From positions 92,208,616-92,272,615 of the forward strand of contig CM071924.1 in the NCBI GenBank assembly GCA_016081115.2: 64,000 bases of DNA. The letters run 5' to 3'. This DNA is from Rehmannia glutinosa. Lineage: Eukaryota > Streptophyta > Magnoliopsida > Lamiales > Orobanchaceae. Below, piece by piece: positions 21,555 to 32,527 of this stretch. Below the pieces are notes generated by a model that had not been told where the DNA came from, made no database searches, and saw only the letters and a list, made by a program, of their open reading frames with translations. A program made the position numbers and the translations under genes. Numbering within the stretch: the first letter of the stretch is position 1; the number at the start of each line of letters is the position of its first letter.

Positions 21555-24216
21555 TCATGTGTTAGCCGATTGCGAAGGTAACCTAGGATGATTATGTTCA
21601 CCTTCATAAGTGACAATTAGCATAGAGGGATCTTCCAAGCACCTCTCGACGTGTTTTCTTGCAGGACAGCCTCTCATGCTACTGCATTTATAGTATCCCC
21701 TGCACAAGAACACGCCAATCAACACTATTAATAATCCATTTTCGGTACAGTGGGGGATAGGAGGGGAGGGGAGGGGAGGGGAGGGGGGAGGAGACACACA
21801 CTCATATGAGATCGAACCTGGGTCACAGCACAAGCACAAGCTTCTACCACTGAAGCACAATGTTTGATCCTATCCATTTACTAAATTAAGGTAAAGGGAT
21901 AATTACAATACTACCTTGAGGTTTGGCCTAATTACCAAAAAAAAAAAACAATTATCTTTCAACATTACAAATATCCACTTAAGGTATTACAAACACCCCC
22001 TTGGGATTTGCATTTTATAACAAGTACCCCCCTATTGAGGATGCAAGTCGTAAAATAGAAACAATTATCATGGGGGTATTTGTATTTGTAATTTCAAAGA
22101 TGGTTGGGGTTATTAGTAATTACATTAAACCTTAAGGGCATTTTTTTTAAATAACCCATAAGGTAAACATGAACCGTATAAATAGAATTGCAAAACCATT
22201 CGTTTCAACTAAAAGAGAAGACATGGTCATAAAGCATTGGTAAATTTCTGACAAGTACAAAACTTGTTAGTTCACACCATTTACTTCACCATCTCGACAG
22301 GACCAATTTAGTTACAAGAATCTTTACTATTATCAGGAGGATATCAATGGCGACCAGCAACTGCTAACTAATAATACGAGATTTATACCGAAAATTTTGT
22401 CACAATATCTTACACGTACTTATCAATCGTGTAATGGGACATGACTAGAGCAACTATCTCAACTCATCGCCGTCTCATGATATATTCCACGCAAATGGAA
22501 AAACCTATGATGATGATGGTTTTTGAATTTCATCTCATTTATCCTTCGTATGAAGGTTGCGTCGAGAAGGGCATCCGTGTAAAACTTTGCCACTTTGCTT
22601 TTGTGTGAATTTATAGTGTTAACTAATTTTAGACAATTAATTGACACTATAAACTTCACGCCACCGACCCCACATAGTGGGATAAGGTGCAGTTGATGAT
22701 GATGATGATGATGATCTTACACGTACTTATCACTATTATGCCAAAACAGGTAGGGAAAACGGCCACAAGTAGCACGTCAGTTAATTAATTCCACAAGTGT
22801 ATAAGAAGAATGAAATAATAACAAAACCGAGTTTTGACGCAAAAGAAACAATGAAACTATGCATCAATGTGGTACAAAACAAACATAATGAATTAAAATA
22901 TCTTATCAGAAAAAAAAAAAAAGCAATTGTTGCAATTTGAGAGACTGAATTGATACATTCAATTAAAACAACTGGTGGAAATTGTATAATAAAACCATAC
23001 CTAGGGTGAGGAGAACCTTTGATTGGTTTCTGACCATATTTCCTCCAAGAATACTCATCAGGGGGTATATCAGCTAGCTTGTTACTTATAGCTGGTATTT
23101 TGATAGACCTTTTCACCCTGTGCTTCCTGTACACAAAGTACAAATATATGAAACAAAAAACACAACAATTCTAAGTGATATTTACCATATCATGTACTTA
23201 AAATTGGTTAAATTACAAGAAAATCATGAGATTTAGCCTCATTACAAAAGGTCCAAACTTCAGTTATCTTTCAGAATTACAAATACCCTTTATGGTATTA
23301 CAAACACCCCCTTGAGGTTTGTATTTACTTAATAACAAATACATCCCTCTTGAGGATACGATTTGTGAAATAGAAGCAAATATCAAGGGTATTTGTAATT
23401 TTGGGAAATAATTGAGTTTTTTTTTCTTGCAATTAGACTAAACCTCGAAGGTATTTTTTCTAATCAACCCTAGAAAATTAGAAGAAACAAGCTAAACAAA
23501 GACCTTTTCTTAGAGCAATGGCATTTGCCTCCAAATTTCACACTTCCATCCTCTCCTCTCCCAGAGCACCTTTTCTTATGGTGATAAACGCTTTGATCAG
23601 CCGATCGGGCCGCACAAATTAAATTAAAGGCATTTCCATCCAAATTAGCAACACTCCCATCTACACTCAATGAAGACATAAAAGACCTAGAGGATGATGA
23701 CATGTTTGGAGTACAAGTAGAGCTATCGAAATTCAAACTAATGCCACTAGTACTACGCCGATAAATCGCTTCAGCCTGCTGTTTCAATTGCTGCTGCTGA
23801 AGCTGAATCCTTTGCTGCTGGAGCAAATGAAAGTTGGGAAATTGTGTTTGTTGGGCGAATCGGAGAAGGTTTTTTCCGTTCGAGCTTAATTCTAGAGAAG
23901 GGTTTCCCAATGTGAGATCACTTTTCACTTTGGACCCAAATTCTTGAAGTGGAATGTGATCATCTGTTCTACAAATTGGGATTTCTAGAAAAATATTTTG
24001 TGGGAAATTAGATTGGGGTTTCTTGGATTTTCTAACCCTAGCATGACCACAACTTGAATTAAGTAGAGAAACTACTTTCTTGAATTTGTGCACAGCCTCC
24101 CCTGTTTGGTGTACTAAATTTGTATACTGATTTTGGCTATGGGACTGAGATATGAGATTAATCACTCTATAACAACTTTCAATTGCTGCACTATTTGCCT
24201 TTTCAACCTCCTCCAT
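21555..24216 (-). CDS. WRKY21-like: WRKY transcription factor, group IId (WRKY21/39/74-like)
   Basis: Exons on the minus strand are 24216-23504, 23126-23001 and 21699-21555, totalling 984 nt or 327 aa, with matching GT-AG sites and phases. It is a nuclear DNA-binding regulator that binds W-boxes (TTGACC/T). Visible are a calmodulin-binding C-motif (KFKKVVSLL...GHAR, residues 45-62), a Gln-rich stretch (about 130-150), a GISLNFD block, a plant zinc-cluster region rich in C, H and K ending KCHCSKKR, then WRKYGQK at 265-271 and a C2H2 finger C285-x5-C291-x23-H315-x-H317. The second intron falls after the arginine codon in PHPR-GYYK, the group IId position. It appears intact. Introns contain MITEs and a retroposon. 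Which of WRKY21, 39 or 74 is closest is not decided. Confidence 0.95.
21752..21789 (+). other. G-quadruplex-like run of GGGGA repeats near a WRKY splice acceptor
   Basis: Six or more G4 tracts (GGGGAGGGG repeats) lie on the strand opposite the WRKY transcript, 50-90 nt upstream of the exon 3 acceptor. The pre-mRNA therefore has a C/U-rich CCCCT repeat there. Confidence 0.7.
21895..22158. mobile_element. Inverted-repeat MITE, family 1, copy B (WRKY intron 2)
   Basis: Same organisation as copy A: ACCTTGAGGTTTGGCCTAATTACC on the left, TTAGTAATTACATTAAACC on the right, and CACCCCCTTGGGATTTGC and GAGGATGCAAGTCGTA between. Confidence 0.7.
22426..22713 (+). mobile_element. Short retroposon with 19-bp target duplication (SINE or 5'-truncated LINE)
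   Basis: A perfect 19-bp direct repeat ATCTTACACGTACTTATCA flanks it (22407-22425 and 22714-22732). The 3' end has CCCCACATAGTGGGATAAGG and a (GAT)n tail, typical of plant SINE/LINE 3' ends. It lies in WRKY intron 2, antisense to the gene. I see no clear pol III boxes, so a LINE tail is possible. Confidence 0.8.
23206..23471. mobile_element. Inverted-repeat MITE, family 1, copy C (WRKY intron 1)
   Basis: GGTTAAATTACAAG...GAGATTTAGCC on the left and AATTAGACTAAACCTCGAAGG...AATCAACCC on the right. It lies about 30 bp from the donor of WRKY exon 1 and so takes up most of intron 1. Confidence 0.7.
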
Positions 24217-26284
24217 TCTATTTTACACAGCTAGGGAAAAAATTAAGCTAAAGGAAACAAAACCCTAATTATTAAAATCCCCAAAATAGAAAATTACAAT
24301 GCATCATTAGAGGTGAAAAAGGGTGAAACCATTAAACTACTGATTTAATAGATCTTCAAGAAACAATAAAAGGCAAATACTGAAAAAACCCAAGTACTCA
24401 GTAAACCATTTTTGGGCAAAATACAAAGTTAAAGCTCTTTACAGCAACCACACAAGAAAGCAAAAAAAAAGCAAAAACCCATAAAAAAAATCAAATGCCA
24501 AACAAGAATACCATCAACCATTCAAGAGTAAAGGAAAATGCTGTCAAACCCAGAATCCTTTCAATCTCCATGAGATCAAAAATAGATTGAAAGGTATGAA
24601 AGAGAAGATTTGGATAGCACAACCCAAAAAAAACAGATAAAAATAAATTTTTTTTGACGATATTTATAATTTCTACAAGAAAATAAATGATTATTATACG
24701 TTAATAAAAACTACACAGTATAGGGAGTAGGATGGTAGTGGTGCTTGAGAGGGGCGCATTAAAAATAAACCTGCGCAGCAGGGGAAAGTGAAACTGCCGT
24801 CTCTGTCACAGATTTCAAAGTGGGTTCCACTTTTGGACTTATTGTTGCTCTGCTCTTTCTTTCCTTGTTTAATTTCCCTTTTGCTGATTTAAACCAAAGA
24901 TTTCTATTTTCTCGTCACTTTTGCTTCTTCCAATGCAAAGACTTGATAGTCTTGTCCTTGCTTTTAAAATATCATCTTATTTTGTTTTTGATTCATTTTT
25001 TTTTAATACGATTCTATGTTGAATCCACGAGCAAATGTGGATTGATACTTAAAGTTAAGGTCAAATCTTTTACGGTGGAGTTACACATTGACCATTGGTC
25101 TTGAGGATCGGTCATTAGTTATTATTGGTGCTCTCACTTTCACTGAGAGGCGGTAGCCTACAAGAGTTGTCTAAAGAGAAAAAAGATACCTGATACCTAA
25201 AAAAGTCCAGAGCGAGAGCTATACGCGGACGTTCAACTTGTCAAGAGGACCTAAATGATACAATCATACATCGAATCAACATCCAATTTTGAATTGGTAC
25301 TTAAATTTGGATCAAACCTCTACCCACGAGCTAACTTTTGTGGTGGAATTATGACCTATCAATTTTTTTTGGAATGATATATTTTTTTCTCCTTTAATAT
25401 GATTAAAGGAGAAAAAAATCAATTTAAATATCTATGAATCTATATTTACAATAGAAACATGTATCATAAAATATTAGAATTCTTTAAAACTTATTATTAC
25501 AAATTATATTTCTAAAATCAATTGGGTTACCAGAATTTTGAGGATTTTCTTGTCAGGAGGGGCATTCATTTTTTTTTCCGCCAATCACATTTATTTATTT
25601 TTTCACGAAAAAATAAATTACCAATTATTATTACATATTCTTTCACAAATTTCACAATCCATTCCTTCAAACATCTCTAATCAATAATCATATACAAATA
25701 TTATTTTAGTATAAATCAATTTTTGGTATATTTAATTACACTCGCAATATTCTTCTTTCCTCTTTCAATTTTTTTTTTTTTTACTTCTTTAGTAGAAAAA
25801 GGAAATCAAAATAAAAGGATTTACAATCACTCTTTGAGTCCACAATTGGCAGTTGTACCATGTCAAATATGGTAAATTAGATATTACCCGATTGGATACA
25901 ACCCAAATCCATTGCAATTTTATTATGTGTCTAATTTTAATTTTTTTAGAAAAACAATAAACATGTCATAGTTGGGCACATATCAAAATCGCAACGGATT
26001 TATGTTCGACCCAATTAGTCAGCATCGAACAAGCCATCAAAGTACATACCGAGCATCCTAATCACATGTTGTTTGTTTGGTGGCATCTACAATGTGGAAG
26101 TTCTAATCCTTGTGGTAATAAGGCGGATAACGATTTCATGTGTGGTGACTCAATCTATAACAACTCAGGACTCTAATTTATTGAGACACAACTATCGATT
26201 CACATATTCCATAAAGCTCTAGAATAAGGACAATGAGAACCCTTGAAGGATGAGGTTTATCCTTAGATAACACAATGGCAAAAC
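24217..26284. other. WRKY upstream region and intergenic DNA
   Basis: The first few hundred bases upstream of the WRKY start (24217-24800 read leftwards) hold its 5' UTR and promoter; I cannot place the TATA box securely. 25010-25370 contains two related stretches with CCACGAG...TACTTAAA-TT...GTCAAA and GTGGAGTTACAC/GTGGAATTATGAC, an old duplication. The rest is AT-rich with no gene. Confidence 0.45.
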
Positions 26285-26299
26285 AAGACACGATTTTGA

Positions 26300-26732
26300 A
26301 ACCAGATGGCTTAGCCTACCTAGCCACCACAAGCAATTGTGGGGTGGAGGTCAGGGGTTCAAATCCCTACTCCATTAAATTGCTCCCCAGGGCATATGCG
26401 AGCTGGTGAAGATTTGGTGGGAACTCATACTGAATAGCATCCGTGTGGATTCGATTCGGGGAGAGATCGTTATTAGTAGATTGGGGGGTCGAACATAATT
26501 GTTCTCTTTACCTGGGAGGATCTGGTTGTGGATTCGATTCGGGAGAGATCGTTATTAGTAGATTGGGGGGCGATTCTGGGAGAGATCGTTATTAGTAGAT
26601 TGAGGGGTCGAACATAATTGTTCTCTTTTACCAGGAGGATCTGGTTTGTACGCAATGAGGGCGGAGTCATTGTCGCAAAAGATAGTCAGGCGTAAGCCAA
26701 AAGGTTTGAGTTATAAAAAAAAAAAAAAAAAA
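26300..26732 (+). mobile_element. tRNA-derived SINE with poly(A) tail and 15-bp target duplication
   Basis: The head has a pol III A box (TGGCTTAGCCT, 26307-26317) and a perfect B box (GGTTCAAATCC, 26356-26366). The 3' end is a poly(A) run (26714-26734). The 15-bp repeat AAGACACGATTTTGA flanks it at 26285-26299 and 26733-26747. The body is longer than most plant SINEs because a unit with GATTCG-GGGAGAGATCG, TTATTAGTAGATTG and GAACATAATTGTTCTC occurs two and a half times (about 26450-26645). Confidence 0.9.
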
Positions 26733-26782
26733 AAGACACGATTTTGAGCGTAGTAAACAAACGCCTTAAAATTATCGCTAAT

Positions 26783-26839
26783 AGTGTTCTACCGACTTTT
26801 TTTTTTTTTTTTTTTCTGAAATCAGTGTTCTACCGACTT
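26783..26839 (-). mobile_element. 25-bp poly-T micro-insertion with 16-bp target duplication
   Basis: AGTGTTCTACCGACTT occurs at 26783-26798 and again at 26824-26839, enclosing a run of T followed by CTGAAATC. This is what an extremely 5'-truncated retroposon on the minus strand (poly-A plus a few bases) would leave. Confidence 0.6.
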
Positions 26840-28418
26840 AATTATACTTCATTCCAACGTCTTTGGGTTGATTAGTTAATTTTAACGATAAGGGCTAACT
26901 CATCTATTGGTATTATTTTATTACATCACTATAAGCAAGTCAAATTGATTTGTGAGAAACTTTAGTTTAATATTTGCTTTACCAGAATACTCCATTCAGT
27001 AGCTCGAAATGTCCCTTTTGGGATGTATTTTCGTTTTCAAGAAGAATCTTTTAAAGTTTTGCTATTATTTTTATTTAAGTTTTGCTATTTGAAAATCAGA
27101 AAATGCATTTATTATGCTAATATTAACCACAAATATTACTTTGTATTATCAAATTTTAAATTCAAATCTATTAATCTTTGATTACTCTTCATGCACCTAC
27201 TAATCCCATTTTCATACTTACTCACACATCGTATATTTTTATGCGAAAAAAACATAGAATAAATATATTTTTACTTAGAAACTGATATAATGACAATATC
27301 TACATAGAAACATAAATAATTTTATTGTATCTTCATTTTACGCATAAAATATTGCGCGAATATTTCAATCTTCAAATACTATACACATGAATTTGAAATT
27401 GAAAATGAGAAATAGGACCATTTTGGGATTGATTTTTTTTTTCTAACACTTTTTTGGATTAGAGTGCAAAGAGGTGCAAAATATTGCTCTTTCCAGTCTC
27501 TTATTATTATTATTATTATTTTTAATCCTAATCCAATAACTTTCGATCCCAACGTATACATTGCCAAATGCCAACTGCCAAAGTCTTTATATCACTATCT
27601 AAAGACTAAAGAAACCTTATATTGCAACTTTACTTCGCCTAACGTACCTATTAACAGCAGATAAAGGTAAGAACTCAACATACTTTTGAGTAGATGTGTC
27701 AAATGGGCTGAGTTGGGCCGAGCCACGGGCCAAAGCAAAAAAATTGGGACAGGCCAGGTCAGGCCAAACAGTAACTGCGCCGCTATTTTTGGAGCCAAGC
27801 CCGGCCCAATCCACAAAAATACAAAGGAAAAACCGAGTCGGCCAGTTTTCCGGACCTAATTGGCCGAGCCAAAAAGCCCATCTCATTTCGGGTCTAAGAA
27901 TGCAGGCAGGCCCGGCCTTTTTAACGGGTCCGGCCAAAATTGAATACTATACTTTTGAGGCAAAACTTTACTTTTTATTGCTTTTGTAAGCCAAAAAGCA
28001 TATAAATGCAAATTTGTGCTTTGGGATCCGATAAAGGCAGACCCTTTTAAAAGTCGGACATTATGAAACTTGATAGTGCTATTGCAAGATATACTGTATT
28101 AATATCTGGAGACCATATTTTAATTGAACAGGAATAAAAGACCTTTCAGCCACAATTTATCCATTAGTGTGTCCCTCAATCATATGTCCTTGATAGGGAT
28201 TTGACGATGAAAAAAAAAGGAAGAAATTCGGACAGTCTAATGGAAATTCATGCATGCAACTGTGTTTTTGAGAGGAAAAAGGGAAGATGGCACAAGATAG
28301 TGTTTGGCAAGTACACCTGGAGCAATAATGTTATTCAAGCAATTATTACCAGACTTGAAAAGCATAATGAAAATTTGAATTTAGAAATAGGGCAGCAAAG
28401 GTTCAAACAGGATTAATT
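26840..28418. other. Intergenic stretch with a hAT-like GC-rich fragment at about 27690-27945
   Basis: 27690-27945 has GTGTCAAATGGGC, GGGCCGAGCC and GGCCCGGCC motifs typical of a hAT-like family whose ends read TAGGTGTGTCAAATGGGC. Its opposite end is not seen. The rest is AT-rich with no gene. Confidence 0.45.
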
Positions 28419-28662
28419 GGAGTTAAATACAAAAAATAACCTTGAAGCCTAATCTAATTTAAAAAAAGAAAAACAGCTATTTTTCAAAATTACAAATGCC
28501 CACTTGATATCTATTTCTATTTTACAAGTTGCACCCGAAAAGGGGGAAATTGTTAAAAAATACAAATTGTATTGTGTTAAGGGGGTATTTGTAATTTTGA
28601 AAGATAATTAGGTTGTTTTTAGAATTAGACTAAACGTCAAGGGTAGTTTTGGTAATTATCCT
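28419..28662. mobile_element. Inverted-repeat MITE, family 1, copy D
   Basis: GGAGTTAAATACAAAAAATAACC on the left and AGAATTAGACTAAACGTCAAGGG...GGTAATTATCC on the right; downstream of SRP9. Confidence 0.6.
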
Positions 28663-28943
28663 GGACAAACATCCAAGAGTTGAGAAAAATAGTAAATAAT
28701 GCACATGCTTTTTCATAAGAAAACAATCTCTAAAGCAGGGGGAGGTTTTTACCACCATGAAAATGCCAGTCAGAAAAAGTTAGCATGAAGGAATTGAGGC
28801 ACAATGTTCACCACAAAACTATAAGAGTCGGCCAAAATTCTTTTGCGATCAAAATGAACTGATTTAAAACCAAGGTCTCAATAAATAGTTGTCATGACTA
28901 TTTTGATGTTGCTCGGAACTTATCCGAACCATGAAGAAATACG

Positions 28944-31900
28944 CTATTGCTTCCTTCCCCTACCTTTCTTGGCTGGCTGTGCTTCTATTTGTTCTTTTCC
29001 ACCAACTTCAGATATATCCGCTGCAGAAAAATGATACAGTTTCCTTGTTAGAATAATACGCACACAAGTAAAATGGTATATTCAAATATAAAAAGTAAAA
29101 GGAAAAAACATGCCATTATCTATAAATTTGAGCTAAAAAAAAACAAAGAATGACACCAATATGGACCAACAAGAAGCATTACAGCAAAAGTTGGGGTTGG
29201 TTCACCATCCCTAGGAACTCTTTTAACAGATCGGCTTGCTAGATAGTTTCGTATGGTACGTTGTGGTGGAGATCAAATAGTATGAAGTTCAAAGCCGAGC
29301 CACCAAAGGGATTAAATATAAATATACATTTCATTTTTACACGTGAATATATTTTTCTAATTATTAAATGTAAATTGAATATAGAGTCTCAACTTGGGTA
29401 GAAATGAGATATTTTCAACTTAAAAGGCGCATCAATTTTTAGCTATCAAAATAAGAATGCAAATTTCTCTCAGAGATCCCCTGATACCATTCTCAAGATT
29501 GCATCTTAAGAAAGAAAGCATCTCAATGCACCCAAAAACATTTAACACCTAAACTAACTAGTTTGAGAACAAAAACTATGTGAAAGCAATTCAATTGTTA
29601 TGACACCAGTAGGTATGCGCAGTTATAAACCTACTGACTAAAAGAAAATTAGAATCTCACATTGATGCAAAGGAAAAAGTTTAAATACTAGAAACATGAG
29701 TTTCAAGGAATTGATTAGTTTCACAATTTTAACACTTTGCTGCCTTGGAAAATAATTGCGAACAGAGTTCAGCTGATTTCAATCTGGAACAAATGCTACT
29801 ATGTACGTTTGTTTTACTCCCCCCAATCACACTTTCTTCCCAACTCCTTCCCCCAATCACCATCCAAACATACATTGCACTTCCCGATGCTTTTATCTAC
29901 TAATACACATATTTCCCACTACATCACATCAAACATCTTCCCCCCCACCCAAAAAAAAAAAAAAAAAAAAAAAAGAAACTTCCCCCAATCACCTCCAATC
30001 ACCAAACAAACATACGCTAAGTTTTCGCATAAACTCGTCTACCTCAAGCAGGGCTCTGGAGAGCCTCTTGCTTCTACGTCTGTGCCCAATGCATGATGAT
30101 ATACTTTGAACCTAGTGTGGCATTTTCCATAGAACCAAACACTTTGTTTAGAGTTTTTCCTGTTCTTTCTTATATTTATATATTATTATGAATTGACTGC
30201 AGGAACTTTGTGAAACAACAGTAGAATTCGCAAACTGAAGAAAAGGCCAATAATCATTAAGACAGCAACTTCAGAAATCCCTGAACTTAGAAAAGCTCCT
30301 AAAAACTTCTGCAGACAAAATTGAGCAACGATTCCAGCACCAATAGGGAGGGAATCATTGACAAACGCAAGAACACAACAGGGAGAATAGGAAAACTTAT
30401 TAGGGAGTTTATATGGGATTTCGATGGATAAGCATGTACAGCTCATGAACCAACATCAGTATGCTGCTGACATCTTTCATATATTGGCATTGTTTGACAT
30501 CAATAGTATTTATAAATGCACATGTTTACCATTCTGTTCTCCTTAACTAATCAGAGATTGGCATGTATAATAAATGTGAACTTCGAATCCTGGTGCCTAT
30601 GCTCCTACCACACACAGTAAAGAAAACTAATCTCTACCCCCCCTCTTGCCTCATTGAGCTGGTAGTGAAATGCATATGCAAATGAAAATGATCGGTAAAA
30701 CCAATACCTTCAGGTCCACGAGCCATCAGAGTAAAGAAGATGTTATTGAACTTCTCCATCTTCTTTGCATCCTGCGCTTGGTCTGTCTTAAACTTGATAC
30801 ACTGATAAGAAAGTAGAAACCATCAGGCAGTGAAGATAGTTCATGACTCTGACTTTCATGTTCCATTAACGCAATAAGTTTTAATCTACAAATTGTTGCA
30901 ACCTATGAAAGACAGAGTGTGCACAATACCAGTAGCTACAGAAATGGTTCACATAGCTCAAGCACAAAACTATCCATCTGGAGCACCTTCAAGTTAAATC
31001 TTATAAACAGATGCACATGTAAGACAAATAAACAAGTGCTTATCATGTAAAGGACAAGAAGCACAATGACATTCAAAAACTACAATCTACAATAGACTGG
31101 ACATATCTTTAGCCTTTCCCAAGTAAACAGTTCAAAGTGTAACCTGAGATTTCAAGATAGCTTTAGAAATTTTAGACATGAAAGTGTGATGAGCAGATCG
31201 TTCTCATACTTTTCTTATGCATTTACATTAGTAACAATGCAATACTGCTACGAAAAGCTCGTTTGCTATAACTTTAACTAACAAGAGTCATCTACGACCA
31301 AACATTTTTTCATCAATCAATATGCTATGAACAATATCATCGTCACTTGAATTGATGAACATCTAAAGACCAAAGGAACATCTCAAAGGTAACAATTTTT
31401 CAGTTTACATTTTGAAATTTAATGGTGCCTTAGAAGCAGCTTGTCAATGCTGAGAGGCATACAAATGGCAAACAAGTCATTACTAAATTAATATATGAGT
31501 TATCTGAGAATGCCAATTTTTCCTATTGGTTTGATAAAATTTAACTTACTTCACAATGAAACATATGCTAATGTAAAGGGCTTGCCCATTTTTATACTAT
31601 TACCTTCAAAGTCTTAAACATCAATTTATTTATCAAAATACAGGAAGGTAACATGCTATAAAAAACAAAATACTCTGGGAATGTTCCTCCAAAATTGCTG
31701 GAAAATTCTTTATCCTCCATTTCCTCTTGAATTAAAGAGCAACTACCTAATTTCACTTGAATCCATCACTCCTACTACTGCACAGTTTCTTTATACCCCA
31801 TAAAAGATCTCATAACAGAAAGCATCCAATGCCAGATGTAAAAACTTCCAACATTTTACAATCAGAATTTATTGTCAAAAACACACACACAATCTGGCAA

Positions 31901-32258
31901 AATCAACTGCGGCATAATATAACCCAACAAAAGAAGCATCAAGTGTTGCTACAATTCAGTTGAAGCTCAAAACACAGCAAAAATGAATATTCGAGCAATT
32001 TTACCTCTTTATCATCGGTGACTTTTAGAACCAGTTTACCGTCGCAATGCCTGTATTTCATGGAATACCGAGTCTGCGCCACACAATAAAACGATAGCAA
32101 TTAGAATCTCAGATAAGGGAAGCGAAATAATATTGAAATTAGAATCAAAGAACTGTAACAAAATACAGTTCAGGGAAATTTTATACTTTTTCGGGATCGG
32201 AGCGAAACAATTGGACAGATTTTTCCACAAAATCATCCCAAGATTCAATGTAGACCAT
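28944..32258 (-). CDS. SRP9: Signal recognition particle 9 kDa subunit
   Basis: Exons on the minus strand are 32258-32187, 32073-32005, 30801-30708 and 29020-28944 (312 nt, 103 aa), phases 0, 0 and 1, all GT-AG. The protein begins MVYIESWDDFVEKSVQLF and contains YSMKYRHCDGKLVLKVTDD and the KFKTDQ-DAKKMEKFNN segment, diagnostic of SRP9. It ends in a lysine/arginine-rich tail (KKGRGRKQ). SRP9 pairs with SRP14 to bind the Alu domain of SRP RNA and slow elongation during ER targeting. The length equals that usual in plants. Introns 2 and 3 are large (1.2 and 1.7 kb); intron 3 has a long poly-A run near 29949-29973. It looks intact. Confidence 0.95.
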
Positions 32259-32527
32259 GATCCCCAAAATCGATATGCACTGCGTGTTGTGTGTGCTTGA
32301 GCTTTATTTAATTTTTTATATATAATAATATAAGAGCAAAATTTGAGGAAAACCCAGAGGCCGTCAATTCGATCTCCGGGAGATTTATGTGAGGTTTTTG
32401 GAACGCCGTTGCGTAGTTTTATTTGGGAAATTTTTGCAGACACGACGACGTTTTCGTGGTTGATTGATCTGTTGGTACTCCTTATTGACCAAATTCGACT
32501 GTTGTTAGAAAGGAGCTTTTATTTTTA

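Noticed and set aside
26300..26370. A tRNA gene suggested by A and B boxes
   Set aside because: No cloverleaf with paired acceptor stem is seen; poly(A) tail and target duplications show a SINE.
27617..27989. Three overlapping frames of about 70-106 codons on both strands
   Set aside because: They fall on the GC-rich hAT-like fragment; translations are alanine/glycine/proline/tryptophan-rich artefacts of GGGCC repeats.
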